Source of the DNA: Nitrospirota bacterium
GTDB taxonomy: Bacteria > Nitrospirota > Nitrospiria > Nitrospirales > UBA8639
Length of the DNA: 13,491 bases
Assembly: GCA_020348185.1 (NCBI GenBank)
Contig: CP070743.1
Location: 1,790,595 to 1,804,085, forward strand
Direction of reading: 5' to 3'
Shown: positions 7,594 to 13,491 of the stretch, one piece after another
Layout of the letters: each line of letters begins with the position of its first letter
Numbering within the stretch: position 1 is the first letter of the stretch
Notes under the pieces: model-generated
What the model saw: only the letters and a program-made list of their open reading frames with translations
Told to the model about the DNA's origin: nothing
Database searches by the model: none
Translations under genes and position numbers: made by a program

Positions 7594-8343
7594 CTATTGC
7601 CCAATATACCAACCAATTCCATGCCGATCGAGAAAGCTCGTGATTACCGCCAGGGAATCGGCATACAGCATGGCTCCAACAAGAACGAGAACCCCTCCAC
7701 TCACCATTGAAACTCCACCAAGATAGACTCTAAATTGTTTAAAATAGTTGAGAAATCGGTTCACCCCGAAGGCCGTGAGGAGGAAGGGAAGGCCAAGTCC
7801 GGCCGAGTACGTGGCAAGAAGGATCACACCGTCTTTCATCGAATCGGTCGTACTCGCGTAAGCAAGGATCGCTCCCAAAACGGGACCAACACAAGGTGTC
7901 CATCCCGCTGCAAAGGCAGTCCCGATCAGAAACGACCCAATATATCCCACCGGGCGAGATTCAAAATGAATAAGACGATGTTCTCTCATTAAGAACTGGG
8001 ACTTGAAAAGCCCCAATAAGTACAAGCCGAATAGAATGATCAGCACACCCCCAACTTTTCGGATGATATCCTGATATTGGTATAACAATTGTCCAACAAG
8101 AGTGGCCGAAGCCCCAAAGGCTATAAAGACTGAAGAGAATCCCGCGACAAATAGTAAGGAATTGAGGATAATAACTTTCCGAAATTGTTCCCGCGCATCA
8201 ACATCTCCAAGTTTATCCACCGACAGTCCTGTAATATAGGACAAGTAAGAGGGAACCAACGGCAAGACACAAGGTGAGACAAAAGATAAGAGCCCAGCAC
8301 TGAATGCCGCAAACAATGAGATTTGATTCAGAGATTCCAACAT
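7594..8343 (-). CDS. ccdA: Cytochrome c biogenesis membrane protein CcdA (DsbD transmembrane family)
   Basis: CcdA carries electrons from cytoplasmic thioredoxin across the inner membrane to a periplasmic or extracytoplasmic thioredoxin-like protein, which reduces apocytochrome c. The protein has 249 aa, about six hydrophobic helices and no soluble DsbD-type alpha or gamma domain, as expected for CcdA. The two redox cysteines are present in their family contexts: C25 in SFVSPCVLPLVPSYLSYITG and C151 in AAGWTPCVGPVLGAIL. The ATG start has AGGTGG six bases upstream on the minus strand. It lies downstream of the tlpA-like gene on the same strand, separated by 347 bases of repeat-rich DNA, and near the divergent ccm run. 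That context supports a cytochrome c role rather than general DsbD-type isomerase reduction. Confidence 0.92.
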   Translation of the reverse strand: MLESLNQISLFAAFSAGLLSFVSPCVLPLVPSYLSYITGLSVDKLGDVDAREQFRKVIILNSLLFVAGFSSVFIAFGASATLVGQLLYQYQDIIRKVGGVLIILFGLYLLGLFKSQFLMREHRLIHFESRPVGYIGSFLIGTAFAAGWTPCVGPVLGAILAYASTTDSMKDGVILLATYSAGLGLPFLLTAFGVNRFLNYFKQFRVYLGGVSMVSGGVLVLVGAMLYADSLAVITSFLDRHGIGWYIGQ

Positions 8344-8422
8344 GATGATCCACCTGTTGAACTGCTCAACATTAGGAATATATGTTTAAAGTTTAACGTT
8401 CAACGGCTGACGATTAACAGTC

Positions 8423-8636
8423 AAAAAGGTCGAAGAATAAAAGGGGTCGAAAGGGTCAAAGAATTGCATGGTATACAAGTCGATAAGTCCTAAGGAGTTG
8501 AACGATAATGAGTCCCCGCTTTGTAGGGCTAAAAAGGCCAAAAGGTCAACCGCTTCGAGATCTCAGAAAATGCAAAATCTTTAAGACCCCTTCGACCATT
8601 TCGACACTTCGACCCCTGCGACCTCTTCATTCTTCC
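8423..8636. repeat. Complementary 8-9-nt repeat arms upstream of ccdA
   Basis: The purine arm (8423-8464) contains GGTCGAAGAAT and AGGGGTCGAAAGGGTC. The pyrimidine arm (8584-8636) has units such as CCTTCGACC, ATTTCGAC and ACTTCGACC, ending in ATTCTTC. The complement of the second arm contains both GAAGAAT and AGGGGTCGAA, in the same order as the first arm but with a spacing difference of about one unit. The pair can therefore form a long, interrupted stem. A further purine segment (8530-8550) lies between them. The unit is the same type as at 7434-7581, so ccdA is bracketed by two such clusters. Confidence 0.6.
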
Positions 8637-8641
8637 AACAT

Positions 8642-8690
8642 GAAACTCGAAACTTGAAACCGTTCAAACCCGGAATTTTTCAACATCCTG
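8642..8690. repeat. Composite dispersed element: (GAAACYY)x3 plus 28-nt tail
   Basis: Three 7-mers (GAAACTC, GAAACTT, GAAACCG) at 8642-8662 are followed by a 28-base tail at 8663-8690 ending in TTTCAACATCCTG. The element at 10973-11028 has the same order. Its last 7-mer is also GAAACCG and its tail is also exactly 28 bases, with 22 of 28 positions identical. The element ends immediately next to the stop codon of the tlpA-like gene (8691-8693). Confidence 0.8.
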
Positions 8691-9293
8691 CTAAGTGTTT
8701 TGCAGGAGGCTGCGAATAAGTTGACGTGCATCCATCCCATTCCAATCTCTTGCCCCAAAAATCCGTTGTCGGATAATTCCTTTCCGGTCAATCAGATACG
8801 TCATGGGAAGCGTTCGGGCTCCGTAGGCCGCGCCCACCCGAAAATCCGAGTCGTGAAGAATAGTAAAAGTCAGGCCCATCGCTTCTTGAAAAGGACGCGT
8901 CACGACCATGCCTTGGGGATCAATAGAGATAGCCAGGACCTCAAACCCTTCCTTATGCAAATCCTGGTACAGTGATTCCATCGCCGGCATTTCTACTCGA
9001 CATGGCGCGCACCAGGTGGCCCAAAAATTTAACAAAACAACTTTTCCATTATAATCGGATAATGAAATTTGGTTTCCCTTTAAATCAAGCAATTGAAAGG
9101 CGGGAGACACACTTCCCATTGACGGCAATCCCCTTTTGATACTAGCGGGTTGACTGTCGGCAGCGGGCTCATTTGAAGGATTCGAATAACCGGAATCACA
9201 TCCTAACGTAAAAAGTGGCCCTAGGATGCTCAACAAAAGGACCAAGAGGCTTCGCCGCCCAAATTTAGAGGACAATGTAACCATAACGTCCAT
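8691..9293 (-). CDS. TlpA/ResA/CcmG-type thioredoxin-like protein, probable lipoprotein
   Basis: A 200-aa membrane-anchored thiol-disulfide reductase, expected to reduce the CXXCH cysteines of apocytochrome c in the periplasm using electrons from CcdA. An N-terminal basic segment (KFGRR) is followed by a hydrophobic core, LLVLLLSILGPLFTLGC. Cys32 could be lipidated, but TLGC is not an ideal lipobox because position -3 is Thr, so an uncleaved anchor is possible. After a Ser/Pro/Asn linker comes the AhpC/TSA-thioredoxin domain: SPAFQLLDLKGNQISLSDYNGK (shown as family pattern), active site WCAPC with C95 and C98, and cis-Pro163 in TLPMTYLID. The start is uncertain: ATGs at 9293 and 9284 both keep the signal segment and neither has a clear Shine-Dalgarno. 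Being next to ccdA and divergent from ccmA supports a CcmG/ResA role. TlpA-type proteins with other targets are possible. Confidence 0.88.
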   Translation of the reverse strand: MDVMVTLSSKFGRRSLLVLLLSILGPLFTLGCDSGYSNPSNEPAADSQPASIKRGLPSMGSVSPAFQLLDLKGNQISLSDYNGKVVLLNFWATWCAPCRVEMPAMESLYQDLHKEGFEVLAISIDPQGMVVTRPFQEAMGLTFTILHDSDFRVGAAYGARTLPMTYLIDRKGIIRQRIFGARDWNGMDARQLIRSLLQNT

Positions 9294-9444
9294 GACTCAT
9301 GAGGGAGGGATGGGGAGCTCACATTATTTCAAAGGTGCCGAGGGTCAATAGTATCCATGATAAAATCCAATCATTTGTGTCGTCAATGATCAATCCAGCC
9401 CCCTATCACATGGGAATCAGAATCTAAATTTTTTGAAGAGAGAC

Positions 9445-9460
9445 TTTTTCAACATCCTGC
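9445..9460. repeat. TTTTTCAACATCCTGC dispersed 16-mer
   Basis: An exact 16-base match to 8676-8691, lying in the 228-base divergent spacer 62 bases before ccmA. Here it stands without the GAAAC heptamers that precede the other copies. A 13-base core is shared with 11016-11028. The rest of the spacer (9294-9521) shows no gene and no promoter I would defend. Confidence 0.75.
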
Positions 9461-9521
9461 AGCTAGACAAGTCACGAATGGGTTCCCTACACTACCTTCG
9501 CATTTCTTCTCCTGATTCCCC

Positions 9522-10196
9522 ATGATTACCATTCAATCGGTCCAACTTAGTAAATCCTACGGGTTTTATAAGATCTTTGAGGATCTTTCCTTCTCCATTC
9601 CGGCGGGAGAATGCTTTGCACTATTCGGACCTAATGGAGCGGGGAAAACGACATTACTTCAGGTTTTGGCAACCTTGACACGACCAACATCGGGCCGATT
9701 TGAGATTCTTGGATACGATGGAATCACTGAAAAACCAGCCATTCGGAACTCTGTGATGGTATTGGCCCATGGTTCGTATCTCTATGACGACCTTAATGCC
9801 GTGGAAAACATCCAATTCGCTTCGGCTTTGCGAGGAAAGTCTCCCACCTTTCAAGAAATTACCCGGGCCTTGGACTTTGTCAACATTGGAGCCTTTCGGG
9901 ACCTCAAAATTCGATTCTTTTCAGCGGGAATGAAGAAACGGCTCGGACTCGCTAAGGTGTTCCTCATCCAACCCAAAGTTCTTTTTCTTGATGAACCCTA
10001 TAACGCCCTTGATGACGCAGGTGTGGGCATTACCAATGACCTGATTCGGGACCTTCTGAAAAAGGGAGGGACCGCGTTTATGACGACCCACGATCGAATC
10101 AAGGCGACCCAGGTGGCTAGCCAGACCGGGATCCTTCGTCAAGGCACTCTCCATCCTTTCAACCTCGAAAGTCAGACGACCAATGACCTTTCTTAA
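9522..10196 (+). CDS. ccmA: Heme-handling ABC transporter ATPase CcmA
   Basis: CcmA is the ATPase of the CcmABCD complex. ATP hydrolysis releases heme-loaded CcmE from CcmC. The 224-aa protein has Walker A GPNGAGKTT at 36-44, the signature FSAGMKKR at 133-140, Walker B VLFLDEP at 153-159 followed by the D-loop NALD, and H-loop His190 in TTHD. The segment LAHGSYLYDDLNAVENI replaces a typical Q-loop glutamine context, as CcmA proteins often do with a His-Gly/Gln-x-x-LY form. The ATG start has no obvious Shine-Dalgarno. It overlaps ccmB by 14 bases. The family call relies on both the sequence and the ccmB-ccmC-ccmE-ccmF context. Confidence 0.93.
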   Translation: MITIQSVQLSKSYGFYKIFEDLSFSIPAGECFALFGPNGAGKTTLLQVLATLTRPTSGRFEILGYDGITEKPAIRNSVMVLAHGSYLYDDLNAVENIQFASALRGKSPTFQEITRALDFVNIGAFRDLKIRFFSAGMKKRLGLAKVFLIQPKVLFLDEPYNALDDAGVGITNDLIRDLLKKGGTAFMTTHDRIKATQVASQTGILRQGTLHPFNLESQTTNDLS

Positions 10197-10860
10197 GGTA
10201 ATCCAATGGGTGGTCTGGAAAGACCTGATTACCGAGATCAGGAGCCGTGAGACTCTCTCCTCTATGTTGTTCTTTGCCATGATCGTCATCCTGGTGTTCA
10301 GCTTCAGCTTCTCGATGGATCAAGACGCTGTCAGGGAATTAATCGCTGGAATCATTTGGGTGGCCTTTGCGTTCACCGGCATTATCGGCTTAGGAAAATC
10401 CTTTACGGTTGAACTTCACAACGATTGTCTGGAATATCTCCAATTGAGCCCGGCCCCAAAAGGGGCCATCTATCTTGGGAAAATGACCGCCAATTTGTTA
10501 TTTATGCTCACCGTTGAAATCCTGTTGTTTCCCTTGTTTGTGTTGTTCTTCAACTTGGACGTTGTTGAAGAAATCGGACTTCTTCTGTTAATATTTTTTT
10601 TAGCAACACTGGGGCTTTCTGCAGTAGGAACGCTCTTTTCAGCTTTAACCGTTCAGATTCGAGCACGGGAAGTGATGCTCCCGGTCTTGCTTCTTCCTCT
10701 CGCAGTCCCAGTCATGATTGCCGCTGTTGAGGCCACGAGAGGGGCGTTAAACGGTGCGCCCCTAAGTCTGTATTCCCAATGGTTGGAATTGCTCATCATT
10801 TTTAATGTGATCTTTACTGTCGCCTCCTTCTGGTTGTTTGAGCTGATTCTGGACTCATAG
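10183..10860 (+). CDS. ccmB: Heme exporter-type membrane subunit CcmB
   Basis: CcmB is the six-helix inner-membrane partner of CcmA. This 225-aa protein matches the usual length of about 220. An N-terminal cytosolic stretch with WKDLITEIRSRETLSSMLFF is characteristic of the family: the WKDL and E-R-R segment leads into the first helix. Hydrophobic segments follow at about 26-45, 48-66, 100-125, 130-155, 160-180 and 195-220. It overlaps the 3' end of ccmA by 14 bases, implying translational coupling. After it there is an unexpected 180-base gap before ccmC. Confidence 0.92.
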   Translation: MTFLKVIQWVVWKDLITEIRSRETLSSMLFFAMIVILVFSFSFSMDQDAVRELIAGIIWVAFAFTGIIGLGKSFTVELHNDCLEYLQLSPAPKGAIYLGKMTANLLFMLTVEILLFPLFVLFFNLDVVEEIGLLLLIFFLATLGLSAVGTLFSALTVQIRAREVMLPVLLLPLAVPVMIAAVEATRGALNGAPLSLYSQWLELLIIFNVIFTVASFWLFELILDS

Positions 10861-10972
10861 CCCCCAACACCACCCCCCCAGAAGCCGCGTATCCGGAACC
10901 AACTGAGGCAGTCGAACGCTGTTAGACGCTAATAATCTCAAGACTTTAAAATTTCCTGAAAATGATTTTCCC

Positions 10973-11028
10973 GAAACTCGAAACCCAAAACCTGAAACCG
11001 TTTTAACCCGACCTCTTTCAACATCCTG
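10973..11028. repeat. Composite dispersed element: (GAAACYY)x4 plus 28-nt tail
   Basis: Four 7-mers (GAAACTC, GAAACCC, AAAACCT, GAAACCG) are followed by a 28-base tail (11001-11028) ending in TTTCAACATCCTG. It is the sister of the element at 8642-8690, one unit longer. It lies in the ccmB-ccmC spacer and stops 12 bases before the ccmC ATG, so it supplies the ccmC translation-initiation region. No strong Shine-Dalgarno is visible there. Confidence 0.8.
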
Positions 11029-11040
11029 ATAGTTCCCATC

Positions 11041-11781
11041 ATGTCGTTGCTGCCATCAATCAACCGATTTATCCGCCACATCCAACGCTTCAAGGGCTGG
11101 TTCGGAGGTGCCGCCGCTCTGTGCTTAATCACGGGGATGTACCTTGGGTTGATCACTTCACCTCCAGACTATTATCAAGGAGAGATCGTACGAATCATGT
11201 ACGTGCATGTCCCACTGGCTCATACTGCCCTTTTTGGGTACACCGTCCTGTTTGTCGGAAGTCTGTGGTACTTGTGGAAAAGAGATCCGTTGATTGACAA
11301 CATGTGTCATGCCGCTGCTGGCATGAGCGCGGCATTTACCGCCGTCGCATTGGTGACAGGATCTATTTGGGCCAAACCCACATGGAATACATGGTGGACA
11401 TGGGACCCCAAACTGGTGTCCTTTGCCGTATTACTCATGATCTTGGCCGGGTATCTCATGCTACGGACGATGGTCGAAGATCCGGAACAGGAAGGACGGT
11501 ACGCTGCGGTTCTTGCCATTGTCGGAGGCCTGGACCTCCCCATTATTTATTTCGCAGCGGAATGGTGGCGGACATTACATCAACCTCTTTCGATTTCCCT
11601 CAGAGGCGTGAGTATCTCCGGGGATATTCTGCTGCCTTTATCGATCATGAGTATAGGGTTTACCCTTCTGTTCACCTATATGCTCATGATCCGAACACAA
11701 ATGTTATACTTAGTTAACTTGTTTGATGCAAAAAAAGGTCGACTCTTAAGTCAGGTTCATTTATCGAAAGTTGGCCAATGA
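11041..11781 (+). CDS. ccmC: Heme lyase/heme transfer protein CcmC
   Basis: CcmC binds heme at the outer face of the inner membrane and attaches it to CcmE. The 246-aa protein has six hydrophobic helices. It carries the tryptophan-rich WWD heme motif at about 115-123 (WNTWWTWDP) and the two flanking periplasmic histidines, H56 in MYVHVPLAH and H180 in EWWRTLHQP. All three features define CcmC. Its length is close to the family's usual 220-250 aa. Its stop overlaps the start of the next gene by four bases (ATGA), indicating tight coupling. The spacer before it is filled by a dispersed repeat. Confidence 0.95.
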   Translation: MSLLPSINRFIRHIQRFKGWFGGAAALCLITGMYLGLITSPPDYYQGEIVRIMYVHVPLAHTALFGYTVLFVGSLWYLWKRDPLIDNMCHAAAGMSAAFTAVALVTGSIWAKPTWNTWWTWDPKLVSFAVLLMILAGYLMLRTMVEDPEQEGRYAAVLAIVGGLDLPIIYFAAEWWRTLHQPLSISLRGVSISGDILLPLSIMSIGFTLLFTYMLMIRTQMLYLVNLFDAKKGRLLSQVHLSKVGQ

Positions 11782-12293
11782 CCTCTTTTTATGCTCGTTG
11801 GGCTGCCTTGATCGTGATCGCCTTGATTCTTTCAGGCCTCACGTATCAACACTATCAGCAAAACTTGGCCAGTGTGACTCCGGAATGGATCGTCAAGAAC
11901 AACTCCTCTCCCACCCCTTCCATTCGTTTGGAAGGAATGGTCAAGAGTGGAAGCCTTTCAGGCAATCTCGACGAGGGTCAGGCCGAATTCCAGTTGGTTG
12001 GGGATTCTGCCAATGTGGCGGTTCATTATAATGGATCACCCCCAGAAAACCTTCGGGAGTTAAAGACCCTGATTGTGGTGGGGCAATGGGATCCGGCGCA
12101 ACAGGTCTTTCGAGCGCGTGAGATCGTTCTGGTGACCAACTACGGATTTGTCGTTAGCGCCTATCTTGTCGCTATGATTCCGTTAATTCTCCTCGTATTT
12201 TCAATGAGTCGAAAAGTCACTTCTTTATTCCAAGTCATTAAAGAATCCAAGCTCTATGAACCCCAGGCAGAATTCCATGTGGACTCAAGGTAA
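11778..12293 (+). CDS. CcmE-like OB-fold protein fused to a CcmD-like membrane helix
   Basis: 171 aa in the position where ccmD usually lies, between ccmC and ccmE. Visible parts in order: an N-terminal membrane anchor at about 7-24, and an OB-fold-like domain at about 45-118. The OB region parallels the downstream CcmE: LEGMVKSGSL against VAGMVVKGSV, and VHYNGSPPENL against VVFRGIPPDLF, then VVGQWD against AEGHWRD. After EIVLVTNY it lacks the His-x-x-x-Tyr heme site. A second membrane helix at about 124-143 (VVSAYLVAMIPLILLVFSMS) is followed by a basic, amphipathic tail. Tyr122, the IPL-LV core and the basic end resemble CcmD. I infer a fused CcmD with a non-heme-binding CcmE-like domain that may help dock CcmE onto CcmABC. 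It could also be a divergent CcmE paralogue with a coincidental helix. It overlaps ccmC by 4 bases and ccmE by up to 38. Confidence 0.75.
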   Translation: MTSFYARWAALIVIALILSGLTYQHYQQNLASVTPEWIVKNNSSPTPSIRLEGMVKSGSLSGNLDEGQAEFQLVGDSANVAVHYNGSPPENLRELKTLIVVGQWDPAQQVFRAREIVLVTNYGFVVSAYLVAMIPLILLVFSMSRKVTSLFQVIKESKLYEPQAEFHVDSR

Positions 12294-12732
12294 AAAGACC
12301 GGTGTCATTATCAGTGTGTTGCTTGTCGCTGGATCACTTGGCTATTTGGCGTTGGGGAACTTTGGACAGAATCTGGTTTACTTTGTCACACCTTCAGAGG
12401 TTCGGGCTCTTCCTCCTGAGCGGACCCAACAAAAGGTGAGGGTTGCTGGCATGGTTGTTAAAGGGAGTGTCAAAACACAATCAGACCCAGTCGGCTTGAC
12501 GTTTGAACTGACCGATGGGACAGCCACCATTCCGGTCGTGTTTCGAGGAATTCCTCCGGATTTATTCAAGGAAGGCCAAGGGGCTGTCGCCGAAGGTCAT
12601 TGGCGTGACGGCCAGACCTTTTACTCCTCCATGATCATGGCTAAACATTCTGAAGACTACATGCCAATCGAATTAAAACGGGCCGGCGTGGAGCTTCCCA
12701 AAAAAGACTTCATGAAAACCCTTTCACCCTGA
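12256..12732 (+). CDS. ccmE: Periplasmic heme chaperone CcmE
   Basis: CcmE carries heme covalently from CcmC to CcmF/H. The protein has an N-terminal membrane anchor at about 16-34 and an OB domain at about 45-130 (VRVAGMVVKGSV, FELTDGTATIPVVFRGIPPDLFKEG in part). The heme-binding site is His131 with Tyr135 in MAKHSEDYMP, the classic H-x-x-x-Y pattern. With the first ATG (12256) it is 158 aa and overlaps the previous gene by 38 bases. The in-frame ATG at 12277 would give 151 aa and a 17-base overlap. Neither has a strong Shine-Dalgarno, and the shorter form looks more like typical CcmE N-termini. It is followed after 18 bases by ccmF. Confidence 0.96.
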   Translation: MNPRQNSMWTQGKKTGVIISVLLVAGSLGYLALGNFGQNLVYFVTPSEVRALPPERTQQKVRVAGMVVKGSVKTQSDPVGLTFELTDGTATIPVVFRGIPPDLFKEGQGAVAEGHWRDGQTFYSSMIMAKHSEDYMPIELKRAGVELPKKDFMKTLSP

Positions 12733-12750
12733 CCGTCCCACCTTTTCAAC

Positions 12751-13491
12751 ATGATCATTGAAATAGGGCATTTTTCGGTCGTGGTCGCCTTGGTCCTTTC
12801 GGTCTTAGGTATTGGGGCTTCTATCGCAGCACTAAGGACGCGAAACCCAGACTGGGTGAGAGTGGGCCGAATATCAGTCACGTTGATCTTTGCCTTACTC
12901 TTTATTGGAATGGCCTCCCTTGTCTATTCTTTCATCGTCAGGGATTTTTCGGTCGCGTATGTCGCGAACAATTCCAATTCGAAATTGCCCTTTTTCTACA
13001 CGATTTCTGCGGTGTGGGGAGGCCACGAAGGCTCATTGTTGCTTTGGGTATTCATACTTTCGGCCTTTAGCACTTTAGCCGTCTGGCTTCATTGGCGAAC
13101 ACAACCGACGATCATGCCCTATCTCATCGCGGTCGAATCAGCGGTGATGCTTGGCTTTCTTTCCCTCATTGTATTTTTATCGAGCCCGTTCGCCCGTCTC
13201 ATTCCCATGCCCACCGATGGTAAAGATTTGAACCCTCTTCTTCAAGATCCCGCCATGGTCATGCATCCACCCATGCTCTACATGGGTTATGTCGGATTCT
13301 CAATTCCGTTCGCATTTGCCATGGCGGCCCTCTTTTCGGGTCGGCTGGGTGAAGAATGGATCAAAGTCACCCAGCGATGGACGGTTTTTGCCTGGCTCTG
13401 TCTCACGACGGGAATTTTACTTGGCGGATATTGGGCGTATTACGAACTGGGATGGGGTGGCTATTGGGGTTGGGATCCCGTTGAAAATGCC
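12751..13491 (+). CDS. ccmF: Cytochrome c heme lyase subunit CcmF (5' part)
   Basis: The gene runs off the window end after 247 codons, in frame and without a stop; full CcmF is usually about 630-680 aa. CcmF takes heme from holo-CcmE and, with CcmH-type partners, ligates it to apocytochrome c. Visible family marks are WGGHEGSLLLW at 89-99, HPPMLYMGYVG beginning with His172 (matching the first periplasmic heme histidine), and the WWD signature WGGYWGWDPVEN at 235-246. Multiple hydrophobic helices are present. The ATG at 12751 lies 18 bases after the ccmE stop; the spacer reads CCTTTTCAAC just before ATG, with no clear Shine-Dalgarno. It continues the ccm operon, and CcmH or another thioredoxin may follow outside the window. 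Confidence 0.95.
   Translation, partial: MIIEIGHFSVVVALVLSVLGIGASIAALRTRNPDWVRVGRISVTLIFALLFIGMASLVYSFIVRDFSVAYVANNSNSKLPFFYTISAVWGGHEGSLLLWVFILSAFSTLAVWLHWRTQPTIMPYLIAVESAVMLGFLSLIVFLSSPFARLIPMPTDGKDLNPLLQDPAMVMHPPMLYMGYVGFSIPFAFAMAALFSGRLGEEWIKVTQRWTVFAWLCLTTGILLGGYWAYYELGWGGYWGWDPVENA

Larger units (their letters stand above)
8344..8690. other. 347-base gap between ccdA and the tlpA-like gene
   Basis: No credible gene lies here. The ccdA end holds AT-rich leader sequence with a small inverted repeat, GTTGA-ACTGC-TCAAC, at 8356-8370. The rest is repeat DNA, described in separate entries: purine and pyrimidine arms at 8423-8636 and a composite heptamer element at 8642-8690. GAGATCTC occurs near 8554-8561, as it does at 5-12. 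A ccdA promoter should lie here if ccdA is not read through from the tlpA-like gene, but I could not choose one with confidence. Confidence 0.6.

Noticed and set aside
8508..8657. A 49-codon plus-strand ORF beginning MSPRFVGLKRPKG, with AAGGAG about ten bases upstream of its ATG
   Set aside because: Its coding sequence runs through the purine/pyrimidine repeat arms and into the GAAAC heptamers. The composition follows the repeats and it resembles no protein family I know, so a chance ORF is more likely.
11304..11717. A 137-codon plus-strand ORF within ccmC
   Set aside because: It lies entirely inside ccmC, whose frame contains the WWD motif and both heme histidines; the alternative frame has Cys/Arg/His-rich shadow composition.

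Overview
This 13.5 kb window comes from a Gram-negative bacterium, shown by a BamD-type outer-membrane lipoprotein and a System I (Ccm) cytochrome c maturation locus. Base composition looks near 50% GC. A Nitrospirota (Nitrospira-like) origin is my best guess, from the gene set and from the style of the intergenic repeats as I remember them. I could not test it by search, so treat it as a hypothesis.

Layout. From the left, three housekeeping genes lie on the minus strand: smc (chromosome segregation), ispH (last step of the MEP isoprenoid pathway) and fabH (fatty-acid initiation). A good intrinsic terminator follows ispH and separates it from smc. A plus-strand bamD-like lipoprotein gene diverges from fabH; it probably starts at a TTG and ends with an unusual Cys-rich tail. 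It converges on a minus-strand pair, tlpA/resA-like then ccdA, which carries reducing equivalents across the membrane to apocytochrome c. Divergent from that pair is the plus-strand run ccmA-ccmB-(180 bp)-ccmC-(OB-fold/TM gene)-ccmE-ccmF, with ccmF cut by the window end.

How the genes fit together. The right half is a nearly complete cytochrome c maturation module. CcmABC and a CcmD-like part make and release holo-CcmE, CcmE carries heme, CcmF begins the ligation step, and CcdA plus the thioredoxin-like protein keep the CXXCH cysteines reduced. A CcmH-like protein was not seen and may lie downstream. The most unusual gene occupies the usual ccmD slot. It encodes a CcmE-like OB domain without the heme-binding histidine, fused to a C-terminal membrane helix that resembles CcmD.

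Intergenic DNA. Most of the gaps hold short-period degenerate repeats: 7-nt arrays built on GAAACYY or on AATCTCA/GATCTCA, and 8-9-nt arrays built on TTCGACC that face complementary purine-rich arms. A shared 13-mer, TTTCAACATCCTG, occurs three times around the ccm/tlpA genes. Two copies end a conserved composite element. No tRNA, rRNA, CRISPR array, insertion sequence or phage gene was seen.
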